From JADLEX01 sp964586775 (GTDB lineage: Bacteria > Lernaellota > Lernaellaia > JACKCT01), in NCBI GenBank assembly GCA_964586775.1, contig CAZPJD010000264.1, positions 1 through 34,802 on the forward strand: a stretch of DNA of 34,802 nt, written 5' to 3'. The translations under genes and the position numbers were made by a program. Below the pieces are notes generated by a model that saw only the letters and a program-made list of their open reading frames with translations, was not told the origin of the DNA and ran no database searches. Position 1 is the stretch's first letter, and every line of letters starts with the position of its first letter. Positions 1 through 7,442 of the stretch are shown one piece after another.

Positions 1-2
1 TG

Positions 3-1091
3 CTCGACAACTGCCGCACCGAGGGGTCGATGACCGATGCGCTCAAAGACGGCGGTTACTCGGCCGGGGCGCGGGTGAATCATTTTCAAGCCGAGGCGGG
101 AAACGTGACGTGGGTGACTTGGGAATGCCAGCTCGAGGACATCCGGACGCCCGGCACGGTCAGCGCCGGTGGGCCAACGGGATCGGGCGGCGTGGGGTGG
201 CCGTTTTCGACGGCGCACAAGGCGGACGGATCGCCCCGCGTCGATGACGCGACGCTGGAGTGGACGACCGATCTGCACATCAAGGCGTTAGGGGTCGGCA
301 CGGCCCAGATCGCCGACAACGCGGTGACCGCCGCGAAGATCGCCACCAGCGTGGCCGGCAGCGGTTTGACCGGGGGCGGTGGCAGCGCCTTGGCCGTCAA
401 CCCCGACAACTCGTCGATCGAGATTGTGACCGACGAGGTGCGGGTGAAGTCGACGGGCATCATGCCCGCGCATCTGAACGCCGCCGTCGCAGGCGCGGGG
501 CTGGTCGGCGGCGGGGGCAGCGCGCTCGCCGTCAACCCCGACAACGCGACGCTCGGCCTTGCCGGTGACGTGCTGATGGTCGCGTCCGCCGGCATCGGCC
601 ACACGCAGCTCGGCCACCGGCCGAGCGCGCGCATCGGCGTGACGGGCGCGTCGCAGACCGCCACCAAGGAAGCCTGGACCCGCGTCGATTTCGACGACTC
701 GGAGTGGAACACCCTGCCCGGCGCGGTGACCGGCACCGGCGCGAGCTGGAAGTACACGGCGAGCCGCACGCAGATCCTGCGGGTCAGCGCGATCGTGGAT
801 TTGTTCGCGGTAGCCGGCGGCGGCGGCGGCGGCGGATATTGGGCTGCGGATGAACGTCTTTACCTTCGGCTTCGCCACTACGACGATTCGGCTGCGACGA
901 CGCGGACCTACCTGCTGGCAAAATCGCATGCCGTTGCGGATCCGGCGGTCGCTTCCGATGACGCGGTTATTGCCGGGACGACGCTGGTGAAGCTCGACAC
1001 CGACGACTACCTTTACGTCGAGGTCTGGCACAACGAAGCGGATGACGCCGACATCGAGGGCGACACGGCGATCAGCATCGAGGAGGTCTGA
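3..1091 (+). CDS. Phage tail-fibre-like structural protein (5' partial)
   Basis: The reading frame is open to the window edge, so the true start lies upstream; an internal ATG at 30 is not needed. The protein is rich in Gly, Ala, Asp and Thr. It carries two tandem copies of a unit of about 45 residues containing GGGGSALAVNPDN, preceded by an AQIADNAVTAAKIA segment. Such segments are typical of phage tail-fibre and host-specificity proteins. The C-terminal third, after about residue 215, looks like a separate beta-rich domain. A GAGGAGGT ribosome site inside its last codons serves the next reading frame, as in a phage late operon. No enzyme motif is visible. The structural role is inferred from repeat style only; a secreted repeat protein is the main alternative. 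Confidence 0.6.
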   Translation, partial: LDNCRTEGSMTDALKDGGYSAGARVNHFQAEAGNVTWVTWECQLEDIRTPGTVSAGGPTGSGGVGWPFSTAHKADGSPRVDDATLEWTTDLHIKALGVGTAQIADNAVTAAKIATSVAGSGLTGGGGSALAVNPDNSSIEIVTDEVRVKSTGIMPAHLNAAVAGAGLVGGGGSALAVNPDNATLGLAGDVLMVASAGIGHTQLGHRPSARIGVTGASQTATKEAWTRVDFDDSEWNTLPGAVTGTGASWKYTASRTQILRVSAIVDLFAVAGGGGGGGYWAADERLYLRLRHYDDSAATTRTYLLAKSHAVADPAVASDDAVIAGTTLVKLDTDDYLYVEVWHNEADDADIEGDTAISIEEV

Positions 1092-1092
1092 C

Positions 1093-1245
1093 GTGGCGAC
1101 GGTTGCGCGCGAACTCGGAAGGCGGGTTGCCCCCATCGTCGATCGCGCGCGGCGGAAGCCATCGATTGGGGCCCCGGGTCAGTCCAGCGCCCCCGGTAGA
1201 GAAAATGCGCGTTTCGATTCAAAAACCCAAGTTATTTTGAGGTAG
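1093..1245 (+). pseudogene. Truncated start of a following phage-operon gene
   Basis: A GTG codon sits 1 nt after the upstream stop, behind a strong GAGGAGGT site, and opens a 50-codon frame beginning MATVARELGRRVAPIVDRAR. The first 35 or so codons have the GC-rich composition of the gene before. From about 1199 the sequence becomes visibly AT-richer and the frame runs into TAG. This looks like the beginning of a phage gene cut off by a deletion or insertion junction near 1190-1200. I do not recognise its family. It could also be a genuine 50-residue protein. Confidence 0.35.
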
Positions 1246-1246
1246 C

Positions 1247-1290
1247 TACTCGCATTTTGTTTGGCAAAAATTACTCGCATCTGGTTTGGC
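1247..1290. repeat. Two imperfect 19-nt direct repeats in an AT-rich scar
   Basis: TACTCGCATTTTGTTTGGC (1247-1265) and TACTCGCATCTGGTTTGGC (1272-1290) match at 17 of 19 positions and are separated by 6 nt. A shorter third echo (CTCGCATCTT) follows near 1302. The stretch from about 1200 to 1514 is clearly AT-richer than its surroundings and holds no gene I can support. The repeats may be part of an attachment site or of an element remnant. Confidence 0.5.
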
Positions 1291-1514
1291 CGGGTATTCC
1301 CATCTCGCATCTTCTCTATTGAAAGCGACATACGGGGTCGCACTGTGTTCGCTATTTGTTCGGTGTCTCGCGCGTACATGATGGAAATTCAATGGATTAT
1401 CGGCAGACAGGCTGATGGAGGCAAGCGAAACGTCGCGACGTCGCGCGACAAAATCCGTCACGAATTCACCAAGTTGGGTGATGCGAATTTACAATGGATT
1501 CCTAATCAAGAAAG

Positions 1515-2228
1515 CTATCGTCCGGAGAGAAAGGCGTTGATGGCCGGGCGGTAGTTTTCGTCGGTGATCGTGATGGTGGTGCGCGACGCGAGATCGCGGA
1601 TCCATTCGCGCAGCTTGTCCTGGCGGATCTTTTCGCGGACGGTCTTGACGGCCTCATCGTCGGACGCGGGATCGGTCGTCGCCGGATCGAAACCCTGCTG
1701 GACGAGGGCGTCCTGCGTGGCGAGGCGGACCTGCAGGTCGAGCTTTTTGTCGACGAATTGGCGAACCATGACCGTGGTGCGAAACCGTCCTCGGATGTCG
1801 GCGAAGACCTCGCCGTTCGGCACCAAGCCCTCGATGGATTCGTCGTTGAGTTGATACTTGATGAGGAACTTGCGGTAAGCGGCATCGCCGCCGAAGGACT
1901 TCCGCGTCGCGTCGACCGCCGCGTCGACGGCCGCCGGGTCCACCTCGGTGAAGCCCATGCGCACCGTTTGAAAGCGCAGCAGGCTGCGCGTGAAGAGCTC
2001 GAGGAAAATCTCCTCGACGCCGAGCGATTCCTCGCGCCCCGGGAAGAGCAGCGAATCGCGGGAGTGCGGGAGCAGCGTCTTCTCGACCTCGATCTGTTCG
2101 AGCGTCACGGCCGAGTTGCCGAGCGTGCAGATGAGCTTGTCGAGGGTGACGAGGGACGGTTTTTGATTCGCCGCGAAAGCGCCGCCGGCGAGGATCGCGA
2201 TCGCCGCGAACGTCGTCAGGATCCACAA
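1515..2228 (-). CDS. Exported SurA N-terminal-like protein without a PPIase domain
   Basis: This is a predicted periplasmic protein of about 237 residues. The frame is open upstream through the tRNA-Cys gene, so any start above 2240 would translate the tRNA; the first usable codon after it is the TTG at 2228. That start gives a signal peptide (WILTTFAAIAILAGGAFAA, cleavage before NQ). The mature part begins LDKLICTLGNSAVTLEQIE, which resembles the start of SurA/PrsA-type foldase chaperones, and continues as a charged, helix-rich region of about 200 residues. No parvulin domain follows. No clear Shine-Dalgarno is seen and the gene probably shares the tRNA-Cys transcript. A chaperone-like role is inferred from weak resemblance; it may equally be a lineage-specific periplasmic protein. 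Confidence 0.6.
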   Translation of the reverse strand: MWILTTFAAIAILAGGAFAANQKPSLVTLDKLICTLGNSAVTLEQIEVEKTLLPHSRDSLLFPGREESLGVEEIFLELFTRSLLRFQTVRMGFTEVDPAAVDAAVDATRKSFGGDAAYRKFLIKYQLNDESIEGLVPNGEVFADIRGRFRTTVMVRQFVDKKLDLQVRLATQDALVQQGFDPATTDPASDDEAVKTVREKIRQDKLREWIRDLASRTTITITDENYRPAINAFLSGR

Positions 2229-2239
2229 TTTGCGGGTGA

Positions 2240-2311
<72 letters not shown>

Positions 2312-2344
2312 GTGTCGAAAAGAGCCGGGCTCGGAACGATCTGG

Positions 2345-2373
2345 CTCATATCCGGTTTGCCCGGGGGTGTCAA
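2345..2373 (-). promoter_or_regulatory. Sigma-70 promoter of tRNA-Cys
   Basis: On the minus strand a perfect -35 box TTGACA (2368-2373) is followed after exactly 17 bp by TATGAG (2345-2350), a 4/6 match to the -10 consensus. Transcription would start near 2338, about 27 nt before the mature tRNA-Cys 5' end. Confidence 0.65.
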
Positions 2374-2423
2374 GTTTGAACGGCCTTTCGGGCGAGCGTG
2401 GAACGCGCGAAATCGCCCTTTTT

Positions 2424-4589
2424 TTAGAACAACGGCTTGCCGTCGATGTCGTCGCCGGCCTTGAGCGAAAACGCCTGAAGCACGGTCGGCGCGATGTCGT
2501 AAATCGACGGGTCGGCCTTGGTCACCTTGCGGTTGGCAAACAGGATTCCCGCCGTCAGCGTGGGATCGACCGAGCAGTGGTCGCCGCTCCATTTGCGGTC
2601 GTTGGGGGCGATCAGGCCCTTGGGGATCCCGCCCAGCGAGCTTTGCCACGAAACGCGGTAGCCCTCGTTGAACCCGAGGATGATGTCGGGCGCGAAGTCG
2701 TAGGCGGGACCTTTGTAGATGTCCTGGCGGCGATACACGTCCTTGAAGACCGGCGTGCCGTCCTCGGGGTCGCGGAACGCGAGCATCTTTTCACGCAACT
2801 CGTTTTGCAGCGCCTCGTAATCGGTCTTCATGACCGAGCCCTCGGGTTCGCGGTCGAATAGGTTGATGTACATCTGTCCGAGGCCGAGGTGGTACGCCTT
2901 CGTCCGCGACCAATCGACGTTGGGCCAGAACTCGCCCTGGCCGAACAGGTCGTCGAGATTCCGGTCGCGCACGTTCTCCTGACCTTTGAGCGTCATGTAG
3001 CCGTTCTCGACGAGCCAAGTGTTGATGTTCACCGCCTTGCGGAACGACTGGAATCCGTGGTCCGACACGACCATGAAGAGCGTGTCGTCATCGACGAAGC
3101 GATTCATGACAACGCCGATGATGCGGTCCACCTCGCGGTACATCTTCGAGAATTCGCCCAGATGCGCCTGCGCGTCGGTGCTGTCGTAGAGCGGGTGCTT
3201 GGCGTCCCAATAACGCCAGAACATGTGCTGGAGCCGGTCGGTGCCCTCGAAGACGCCGACAAAGAGCCGCGAGTCCTTCTTTTCCAGCTCGGAAATGATG
3301 ATCTTTTCGATGCTGCCCATCACGCGGTACAGGTCGTCGAGGAACAGTTCCTCGGTGATCTGCAATTCGTTGAGCGCCCACGTCTCTTCCTGCCAGCCGA
3401 GTGTCTTATAGAGCCCGCCGGTCCCGGCGAGCTGCGCCGAAAAATTCGCGGGATTTGAGATACGCACATTCGGCGGCATCTTGGCGGGGTTGAAGTTGAC
3501 CGGCGTGAGGTAGAGTCGGAACTCGGGCTCGATGGCGATCAGCGCGAATTTGGCGATGCCCTGCAGCTTCAGCAGCGGGTTGAGCGTGAATTCGACGACG
3601 AAAAAGTCGCTGAACTTGCCCATCTCCACGCGCTGCGTGACGCCCTGAACGGTGATCTGCGCGGACTTCGTCGCGCGGTCGATCTTGACCGTGAACGGCG
3701 CGGCCGTGTCGGGCAGCGACTTCACGCCCGGCTTGTCCTTCATCGTGAAGTTTTTGGGGCCGAGGATCTTCGATTCCACGCGATCGCCGAGCACCGAAAC
3801 CGGCACGAGACGGCCGCCCATTTCGGTGTCGCCCGTCGCCTCTTTCTCCGACGAATACATCGTGTACGTTCCGTTCGTCTGACGCACGTCGGGGATGCCG
3901 AGACCCGCGAGCAGCTTGACGTTCGGCGTTTCTTTCGACGGGAAGGTGTTGGGCATGCGGATCGCGGTCGTTTTCACGCCCGCCTCGCCCGCGATTTCCC
4001 AAAACGCGTTGCCGAGCCGGTTGAAGATCGGGATCGGCATGGACTTCGGCACCCACGTGAGGATGGCGAACGTGGCGAAGCCGCCCGCCGCGCCGCCGAT
4101 GACCAGCGCGACGCCGAGCCGGATCGGTATGCTCTTCGCGACGAGACGCAGGAGGATGAAGATGACGAAGAACACCAGAACGCCCGCGCCGATGCCGATG
4201 CCGTAACGCGCGCCTTGACTGGGCAGCAGCGCCTTTTCGGACGGCGTGACCATCGCGAATTCGGGGTAGTAGCTGCCGGGCATACGACGCAGAAAATCGT
4301 AGATGCCGTGCCGCGCGGCGTTGCCGCCCACCGCGAACGACGACCACGCGACCGGCGACGCGCTGGGGTTCGACGTGGCGAGCTTGGAGTAATGTCCCTG
4401 CGCCGCAAGCTTGGCCGCGTTGGGCATGAGCCCCTCGTCCATGAACTTCTGCGTGAGCATGGGGTCCATGCCGTCGAAGCCCAGGATGATGACCTTCGGC
4501 TCGGCGTGCGCAACGACCGGTGCGACGGCGTGCGTGAACAGCGACGCGACGACGAGCGCCGCCGCGAAAACGATCATTCTCAGACGCAT
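2424..4589 (-). CDS. Exported alkaline-phosphatase-superfamily phosphodiesterase with internal membrane hairpin
   Basis: 721 residues. The ATG at 4589 has a GAGGTGA site and overlaps the truA stop by 10 bp; open frame upstream of it is truA shadow. A signal peptide spans residues 1-28. The superfamily signatures are in order: GFDGMDP (37-43, first metal site), SPVAWSSF around Ser78 (probable nucleophile position), GTDRLQHMFW, SDHGFQSF, and GDHCSVDP near the C-terminus. These place it in the type I phosphodiesterase/nucleotide pyrophosphatase group of metal-dependent phosphohydrolases. Between the nucleophile region and the rest of the core, residues about 130-150 and 155-180 form two strongly hydrophobic helices, so the periplasmic enzyme seems anchored by an inserted hairpin. 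The substrate is unknown. Phospholipid headgroup or glycan phosphotransfer are possibilities, but only the superfamily is supported. Confidence 0.85.
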   Translation of the reverse strand: MRLRMIVFAAALVVASLFTHAVAPVVAHAEPKVIILGFDGMDPMLTQKFMDEGLMPNAAKLAAQGHYSKLATSNPSASPVAWSSFAVGGNAARHGIYDFLRRMPGSYYPEFAMVTPSEKALLPSQGARYGIGIGAGVLVFFVIFILLRLVAKSIPIRLGVALVIGGAAGGFATFAILTWVPKSMPIPIFNRLGNAFWEIAGEAGVKTTAIRMPNTFPSKETPNVKLLAGLGIPDVRQTNGTYTMYSSEKEATGDTEMGGRLVPVSVLGDRVESKILGPKNFTMKDKPGVKSLPDTAAPFTVKIDRATKSAQITVQGVTQRVEMGKFSDFFVVEFTLNPLLKLQGIAKFALIAIEPEFRLYLTPVNFNPAKMPPNVRISNPANFSAQLAGTGGLYKTLGWQEETWALNELQITEELFLDDLYRVMGSIEKIIISELEKKDSRLFVGVFEGTDRLQHMFWRYWDAKHPLYDSTDAQAHLGEFSKMYREVDRIIGVVMNRFVDDDTLFMVVSDHGFQSFRKAVNINTWLVENGYMTLKGQENVRDRNLDDLFGQGEFWPNVDWSRTKAYHLGLGQMYINLFDREPEGSVMKTDYEALQNELREKMLAFRDPEDGTPVFKDVYRRQDIYKGPAYDFAPDIILGFNEGYRVSWQSSLGGIPKGLIAPNDRKWSGDHCSVDPTLTAGILFANRKVTKADPSIYDIAPTVLQAFSLKAGDDIDGKPLF

Positions 4590-5350
4590 TCCATCACCTC
4601 TGCATCCATGTCCGCATATGTGGCGCCGGCAAAAAAGAGCCCGCACGCGGGCGCCGATCTTCCCGCGCGCGCCCTGTCCGGCCGGCGCAGAAGCTGGGCG
4701 ATCTCGTCCGCGGGCCGGTTGCCCAGCCCCACGTCCACGAGCGTGCCCACGAGGGCTCGCACCATGCCGCGAAGAAACCCCGTGGCCTCGAATTCCAAAT
4801 CCAGTTTCCCGGGCGCCCGCCGCGTCAAATCGGCACGCAGCATCGTCCGCACGGGCGACTTGGCCACGCATCCCGCCGATCGGAACGATCCGAAATCGTG
4901 CTCCCCGACCAAAAACGGGAGCGCATTCTGCATGGCGTCGGCGTCTAGTTCAATGGGGACCTGCCACACGTAACGGCGGTTGATCGGGTCGCGGAACCGG
5001 CCCGTCTCAAGGCGGTATAGGTAAGTCCGTGATTTGGCCGAGAATCGCGCCGAAAAGTCGTCGGGCACGACATGGCATGAACGCACCTCGACATCGGGCG
5101 GCAGTAGGGCCGAAAGGGCGCGACGCACGAGATCGGGTTCGCGCCCACGCTCCGCGCGGAAGCTGACCGGCAGGGCGAGGGCGTGAACACCGGCATCGGT
5201 GCGCCCCGCGGCCGTGGCGCGGATACCGGGCTCGAAGAGCTTGGCGAGAGCGATTTCCAGCACGTCCTGCACGGTGCGATCGGACGGCTGGGACTGCCAG
5301 CCGTGAAAATCGGTTCCGTCAAAAGAGAGGATCAGCAGGTAATTGGGCAT
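4580..5350 (-). CDS. truA: tRNA pseudouridine(38-40) synthase TruA
   Basis: 256 residues, usual for TruA, which isomerises uridines 38-40 in the tRNA anticodon arm. The start ATG at 5350 gives the canonical N-terminus MPNYLLILSFDGTDFHGWQ. The catalytic aspartate is Asp52 in AAGRTDAGVHA. Downstream signatures include YLYRLETG, GEHDFGSFRSAG and the FLRGMVRALVGTLVDVG segment. The gene lies 17 nt after the outer-membrane gene and overlaps the phosphatase-family gene by 10 bp, so the three are probably co-transcribed. The final codons carry the next gene's ribosome site. Confidence 0.95.
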   Translation of the reverse strand: MPNYLLILSFDGTDFHGWQSQPSDRTVQDVLEIALAKLFEPGIRATAAGRTDAGVHALALPVSFRAERGREPDLVRRALSALLPPDVEVRSCHVVPDDFSARFSAKSRTYLYRLETGRFRDPINRRYVWQVPIELDADAMQNALPFLVGEHDFGSFRSAGCVAKSPVRTMLRADLTRRAPGKLDLEFEATGFLRGMVRALVGTLVDVGLGNRPADEIAQLLRRPDRARAGRSAPACGLFFAGATYADMDAEVMECV

Positions 5351-5367
5351 CGGCCGGGCGGCCGGCG

Positions 5368-6048
5368 CTAGAACTGGAACAGGACGCCGAGCGTGTGCCC
5401 CTGCGCGGACAGGTCGAGCTTCTCGGTGTCGTCGCCGAAGTCGTTCAGCCAGTAGTACTTGAACTGATAGAAGAAGTACGTGTTGTTGATGCCCCACTCG
5501 CCTTCGAGTCGGCCCGACGTGCGCGGCTCGACGCCGTCGAGCAGGAACATCAATCCCGCCTGACCGGTGAGTCCGCCCAGCAGGCCGCGGTTCTTCACCG
5601 ACGAATCCAGCCGCTCCTCGAACCAGTACGTATAGCTGCCCGCCGCACCGAGAAAGGGCACGATCACCTGATCGGGGACGAAGGCGAATCGGTAGAGAAG
5701 ACCGAGTTCCGCGGGCGCGACGTGGAGCTTGTATTTCTCGCTGGTCGAATCGCCCGTGGTCGAGACGCCGTTGCCCTCGAAGAAGTAGTAAGACATTTCG
5801 GCGTGCAGCGTCAGCTCGTGCACCATCCGCCACCCGGCCTGCAGCGTGTAGATGGCGTCTCCCTTGTCGCCGTAGACATCTTGGATGTCCTCGTCGAAGG
5901 GAATGACCATACCGAAGTTGAAACCGAACTCGAAATTGCGCGGGGTTTCGTACCAGTGCGGGTCGTCCTGCGGGCGCGTGTCCTGGGCCGACGCGATTCC
6001 CGCGACGCCGACGATGAGCGCGGCGAAGAGTGCGATGCGGATGTTCAT
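5368..6048 (-). CDS. Outer-membrane beta-barrel protein
   Basis: 226 residues. The ATG at 6048 forms a 4-bp ATGA overlap with the upstream CFI-box gene. Residues 1-21 are a clean signal peptide (MNIRIALFAALIVGVAGIASA). The mature protein alternates polar and hydrophobic residues in strands rich in Tyr, Phe and Trp (FEFGFNFGMVIPF, LHAEMSYYFFEG, SYTYWFEERL, NNTYFFYQFKYYW) and ends in LGVLFQF, with the terminal aromatic residue expected of a BAM-assembled barrel. Eight to ten strands would fit the length, in the style of OmpW/OmpA-like small barrels. Function is unknown. Coupling to the surface-type FN3 gene suggests a shared envelope role. Confidence 0.8.
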   Translation of the reverse strand: MNIRIALFAALIVGVAGIASAQDTRPQDDPHWYETPRNFEFGFNFGMVIPFDEDIQDVYGDKGDAIYTLQAGWRMVHELTLHAEMSYYFFEGNGVSTTGDSTSEKYKLHVAPAELGLLYRFAFVPDQVIVPFLGAAGSYTYWFEERLDSSVKNRGLLGGLTGQAGLMFLLDGVEPRTSGRLEGEWGINNTYFFYQFKYYWLNDFGDDTEKLDLSAQGHTLGVLFQF

Positions 6049-7124
6049 GCGCGGTCCCCCCGTCGGTTCGAACGGAACCGGATGAACGCGCCAAGCGCGA
6101 CGAGACCGAACGCCGCCGTGAGGATCGAAGCTCGGCCGGACATGACGATGTCCGCGGCGAACGCGACCGGAACGAGGGCGATACGCACCGCGAAACGCGC
6201 CGCGGGGCACGCGGCGACATGTTCGGCGATGGGCGGGCTCACGCGGTAGTAGGCTGCGACGAACGCGCGGCCCCATGCCGATTGCCTGAGGACATCGTCG
6301 CGAAACGCGCGCAGCGTTTTTACGCGGGCGTGATCGTAGGAGCCGAATGCCGCGGTCGCGATAAAGCACCCGTCGGTATCGCCCGACAGATCGGCCGAGC
6401 CCTGAGCGTCGGTTGGCGTCGCGGAGACTTCGACGGACAGGGGGCTTTCCGTACCTCCGGTGTCCACCGCCGAAACGCGCGCGTAGTACTTGACGTTGTT
6501 CGACAGGCCCGACAGCAGCGCCTCGGTCACGTTGCCCACGTCGATCGGGCTTGTGCCCTCGGAGGCGTCGGCGCCGACGTAGTCCTCTTTGTCGGAGCCG
6601 GAGCTGTTGCCGTAGTAGACGACGTAGTGGTCGATGTCCTCGTCCTCATGAGCGGCCCACGTGACGAAGACGCGCTGGTCGCCGGCGCCGGCGGAAACGC
6701 CGGTGACGGATTCGGGCGGCGTGTCGTAGGTGATCGTCGTGCTGGCCGAGCCGTAATCGGTTTCGTCCGAGCTGTTCACCGCGACGACATAAATGACGTA
6801 TTCGCCGTCCGCGCCCAAATCCTGATCGGCGGAGATCTGCGTAGTGCCGGTGGCGGTGCCGGTGAACGATCCGCTGCCGTTGTCGTCAGCCACGGCATCG
6901 CCGGTGTCGGGCGTTCCGTCGCCGCCGACCACCACCTCATAGGTGCCCGAGGTGCTGCCGCCCTCGATCTTCCAAGCGATGGTTGCGGTCTCGCCCGAAC
7001 CGACGTGTCCGTCGACCGGAACGATGCCCGTGATGGTGACGGTGATCTCCGCGTGCGCGGTTCCGGCGCCGGCCAGAAGCAGCAGGGAGAGAAAAAAGGC
7101 ACCCAGCCGGGTATTCAACAGCAC
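6045..7124 (-). CDS. Exported fibronectin type III protein with CFI-box C-terminal motif
   Basis: 359 residues if started at the GTG at 7124, which directly precedes a signal peptide (LGAFFLSLLLLAGAGTAHA). The frame is open to a TTG at 7211, so the start is uncertain. After an Ig-like beta-rich region, about 95 residues form a fibronectin type III domain (from TPPESVTGVSAG to VEVSATP). Then comes CFIATAAFGSYD, followed by LRAFRDDVL, FVAAYYRVSPP and a hydrophobic C-terminal helix ending in basic residues. This arrangement matches the CFI-box-CTERM motif found at the C-terminus of some exported proteins of Gram-negative bacteria. Its role there is thought to be in sorting or anchoring; the invariant Cys suggests processing. 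The gene heads an operon with the barrel protein and truA. Confidence 0.8.
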   Translation of the reverse strand: MLLNTRLGAFFLSLLLLAGAGTAHAEITVTITGIVPVDGHVGSGETATIAWKIEGGSTSGTYEVVVGGDGTPDTGDAVADDNGSGSFTGTATGTTQISADQDLGADGEYVIYVVAVNSSDETDYGSASTTITYDTPPESVTGVSAGAGDQRVFVTWAAHEDEDIDHYVVYYGNSSGSDKEDYVGADASEGTSPIDVGNVTEALLSGLSNNVKYYARVSAVDTGGTESPLSVEVSATPTDAQGSADLSGDTDGCFIATAAFGSYDHARVKTLRAFRDDVLRQSAWGRAFVAAYYRVSPPIAEHVAACPAARFAVRIALVPVAFAADIVMSGRASILTAAFGLVALGAFIRFRSNRRGDRA

Positions 7125-7183
7125 GCTCCAACGAAATCCGCCACGCGAGGGAGCCTGGACGTGATCAAATCGACGTGACTCAT
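7115..7183 (-). CDS. Candidate 22-codon upstream ORF (leader peptide)
   Basis: An ATG at 7183 lies 8 nt behind a strong AGGGGAAA ribosome site and opens a 22-residue frame (MSHVDLITSRLPRVADFVGA then CC). It stops at TGA 7115-7117, 8 nt inside the start of the CFI-box gene in another frame. The GTG at 7124 has no well-placed ribosome site of its own, so termination-reinitiation is plausible. A frameshift joining this start to the main frame is the alternative reading. Confidence 0.35.
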   Translation of the reverse strand: MSHVDLITSRLPRVADFVGACC

Positions 7184-7193
7184 AACGAAATTT

Positions 7194-7220
7194 CCCCTGA
7201 CCGTCAAGCAACGACGGGGG
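7194..7220 (-). promoter_or_regulatory. Leader hairpin that pairs with a ribosome site
   Basis: On the minus-strand RNA, CCCCCGTC can pair with GACGG and, across a 3-nt bulge, with GGGG. The loop is GTTGCTT. The distal GGGG is part of the AGGGGAAA ribosome site of the 22-codon upstream ORF, so folding would mask it. The hairpin is visible by eye; its regulatory effect is inferred. Confidence 0.35.
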
Positions 7221-7343
7221 TTTTGCTCACTCACGGACGAACCCAAGCGATGCGGGGCCCCGTGGCGAGCTCCGAGTTTCCGGTCACTTTCATCCGGCGA
7301 TGAGATCGAGGTGGTCGCGACATTGCCGTTCGCGATACGATAC

Positions 7344-7373
7344 TCGACAAATATAACGAAAATCGTTATATTT
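7344..7373 (+). promoter_or_regulatory. abiE promoter with embedded inverted-repeat operator
   Basis: A -35 box TCGACA (7344-7349, 5/6) and a -10 box TATATT (7367-7372, 5/6) are separated by exactly 17 bp. The spacer and -10 box are filled by an 11-bp perfect inverted repeat, AAATATAACGA / TCGTTATATTT (7349-7359 and 7363-7373), with an AAA centre. Characterised AbiEi antitoxins bind inverted repeats in their own promoter, so this is the likely autoregulatory operator. Confidence 0.75.
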
Positions 7374-7442
7374 CATGAGAAACGTAGTCCGGCGGTCTTC
7401 GCGACCGGCGACAGTCGGGTCGGCCCAGAGGGACTCAACACG

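Noticed and set aside
1261..1554. 97-codon plus-strand frame in the AT-rich scar
   Set aside because: No recognisable domain, no good ribosome site, and its end runs antisense into the SurA-like gene. Composition looks non-coding.
2390..2425. GGGCGA/TCGCCC stem followed by seven T on the plus strand
   Set aside because: It has terminator form but no plus-strand gene ends here, and the loop is 17 nt. On the minus strand the T run lies on the wrong side.
7125..7320. Possible riboswitch before the CFI-box gene
   Set aside because: I searched by eye for c-di-GMP-I and cobalamin core motifs and found none; only a local hairpin at the ribosome site is supported.
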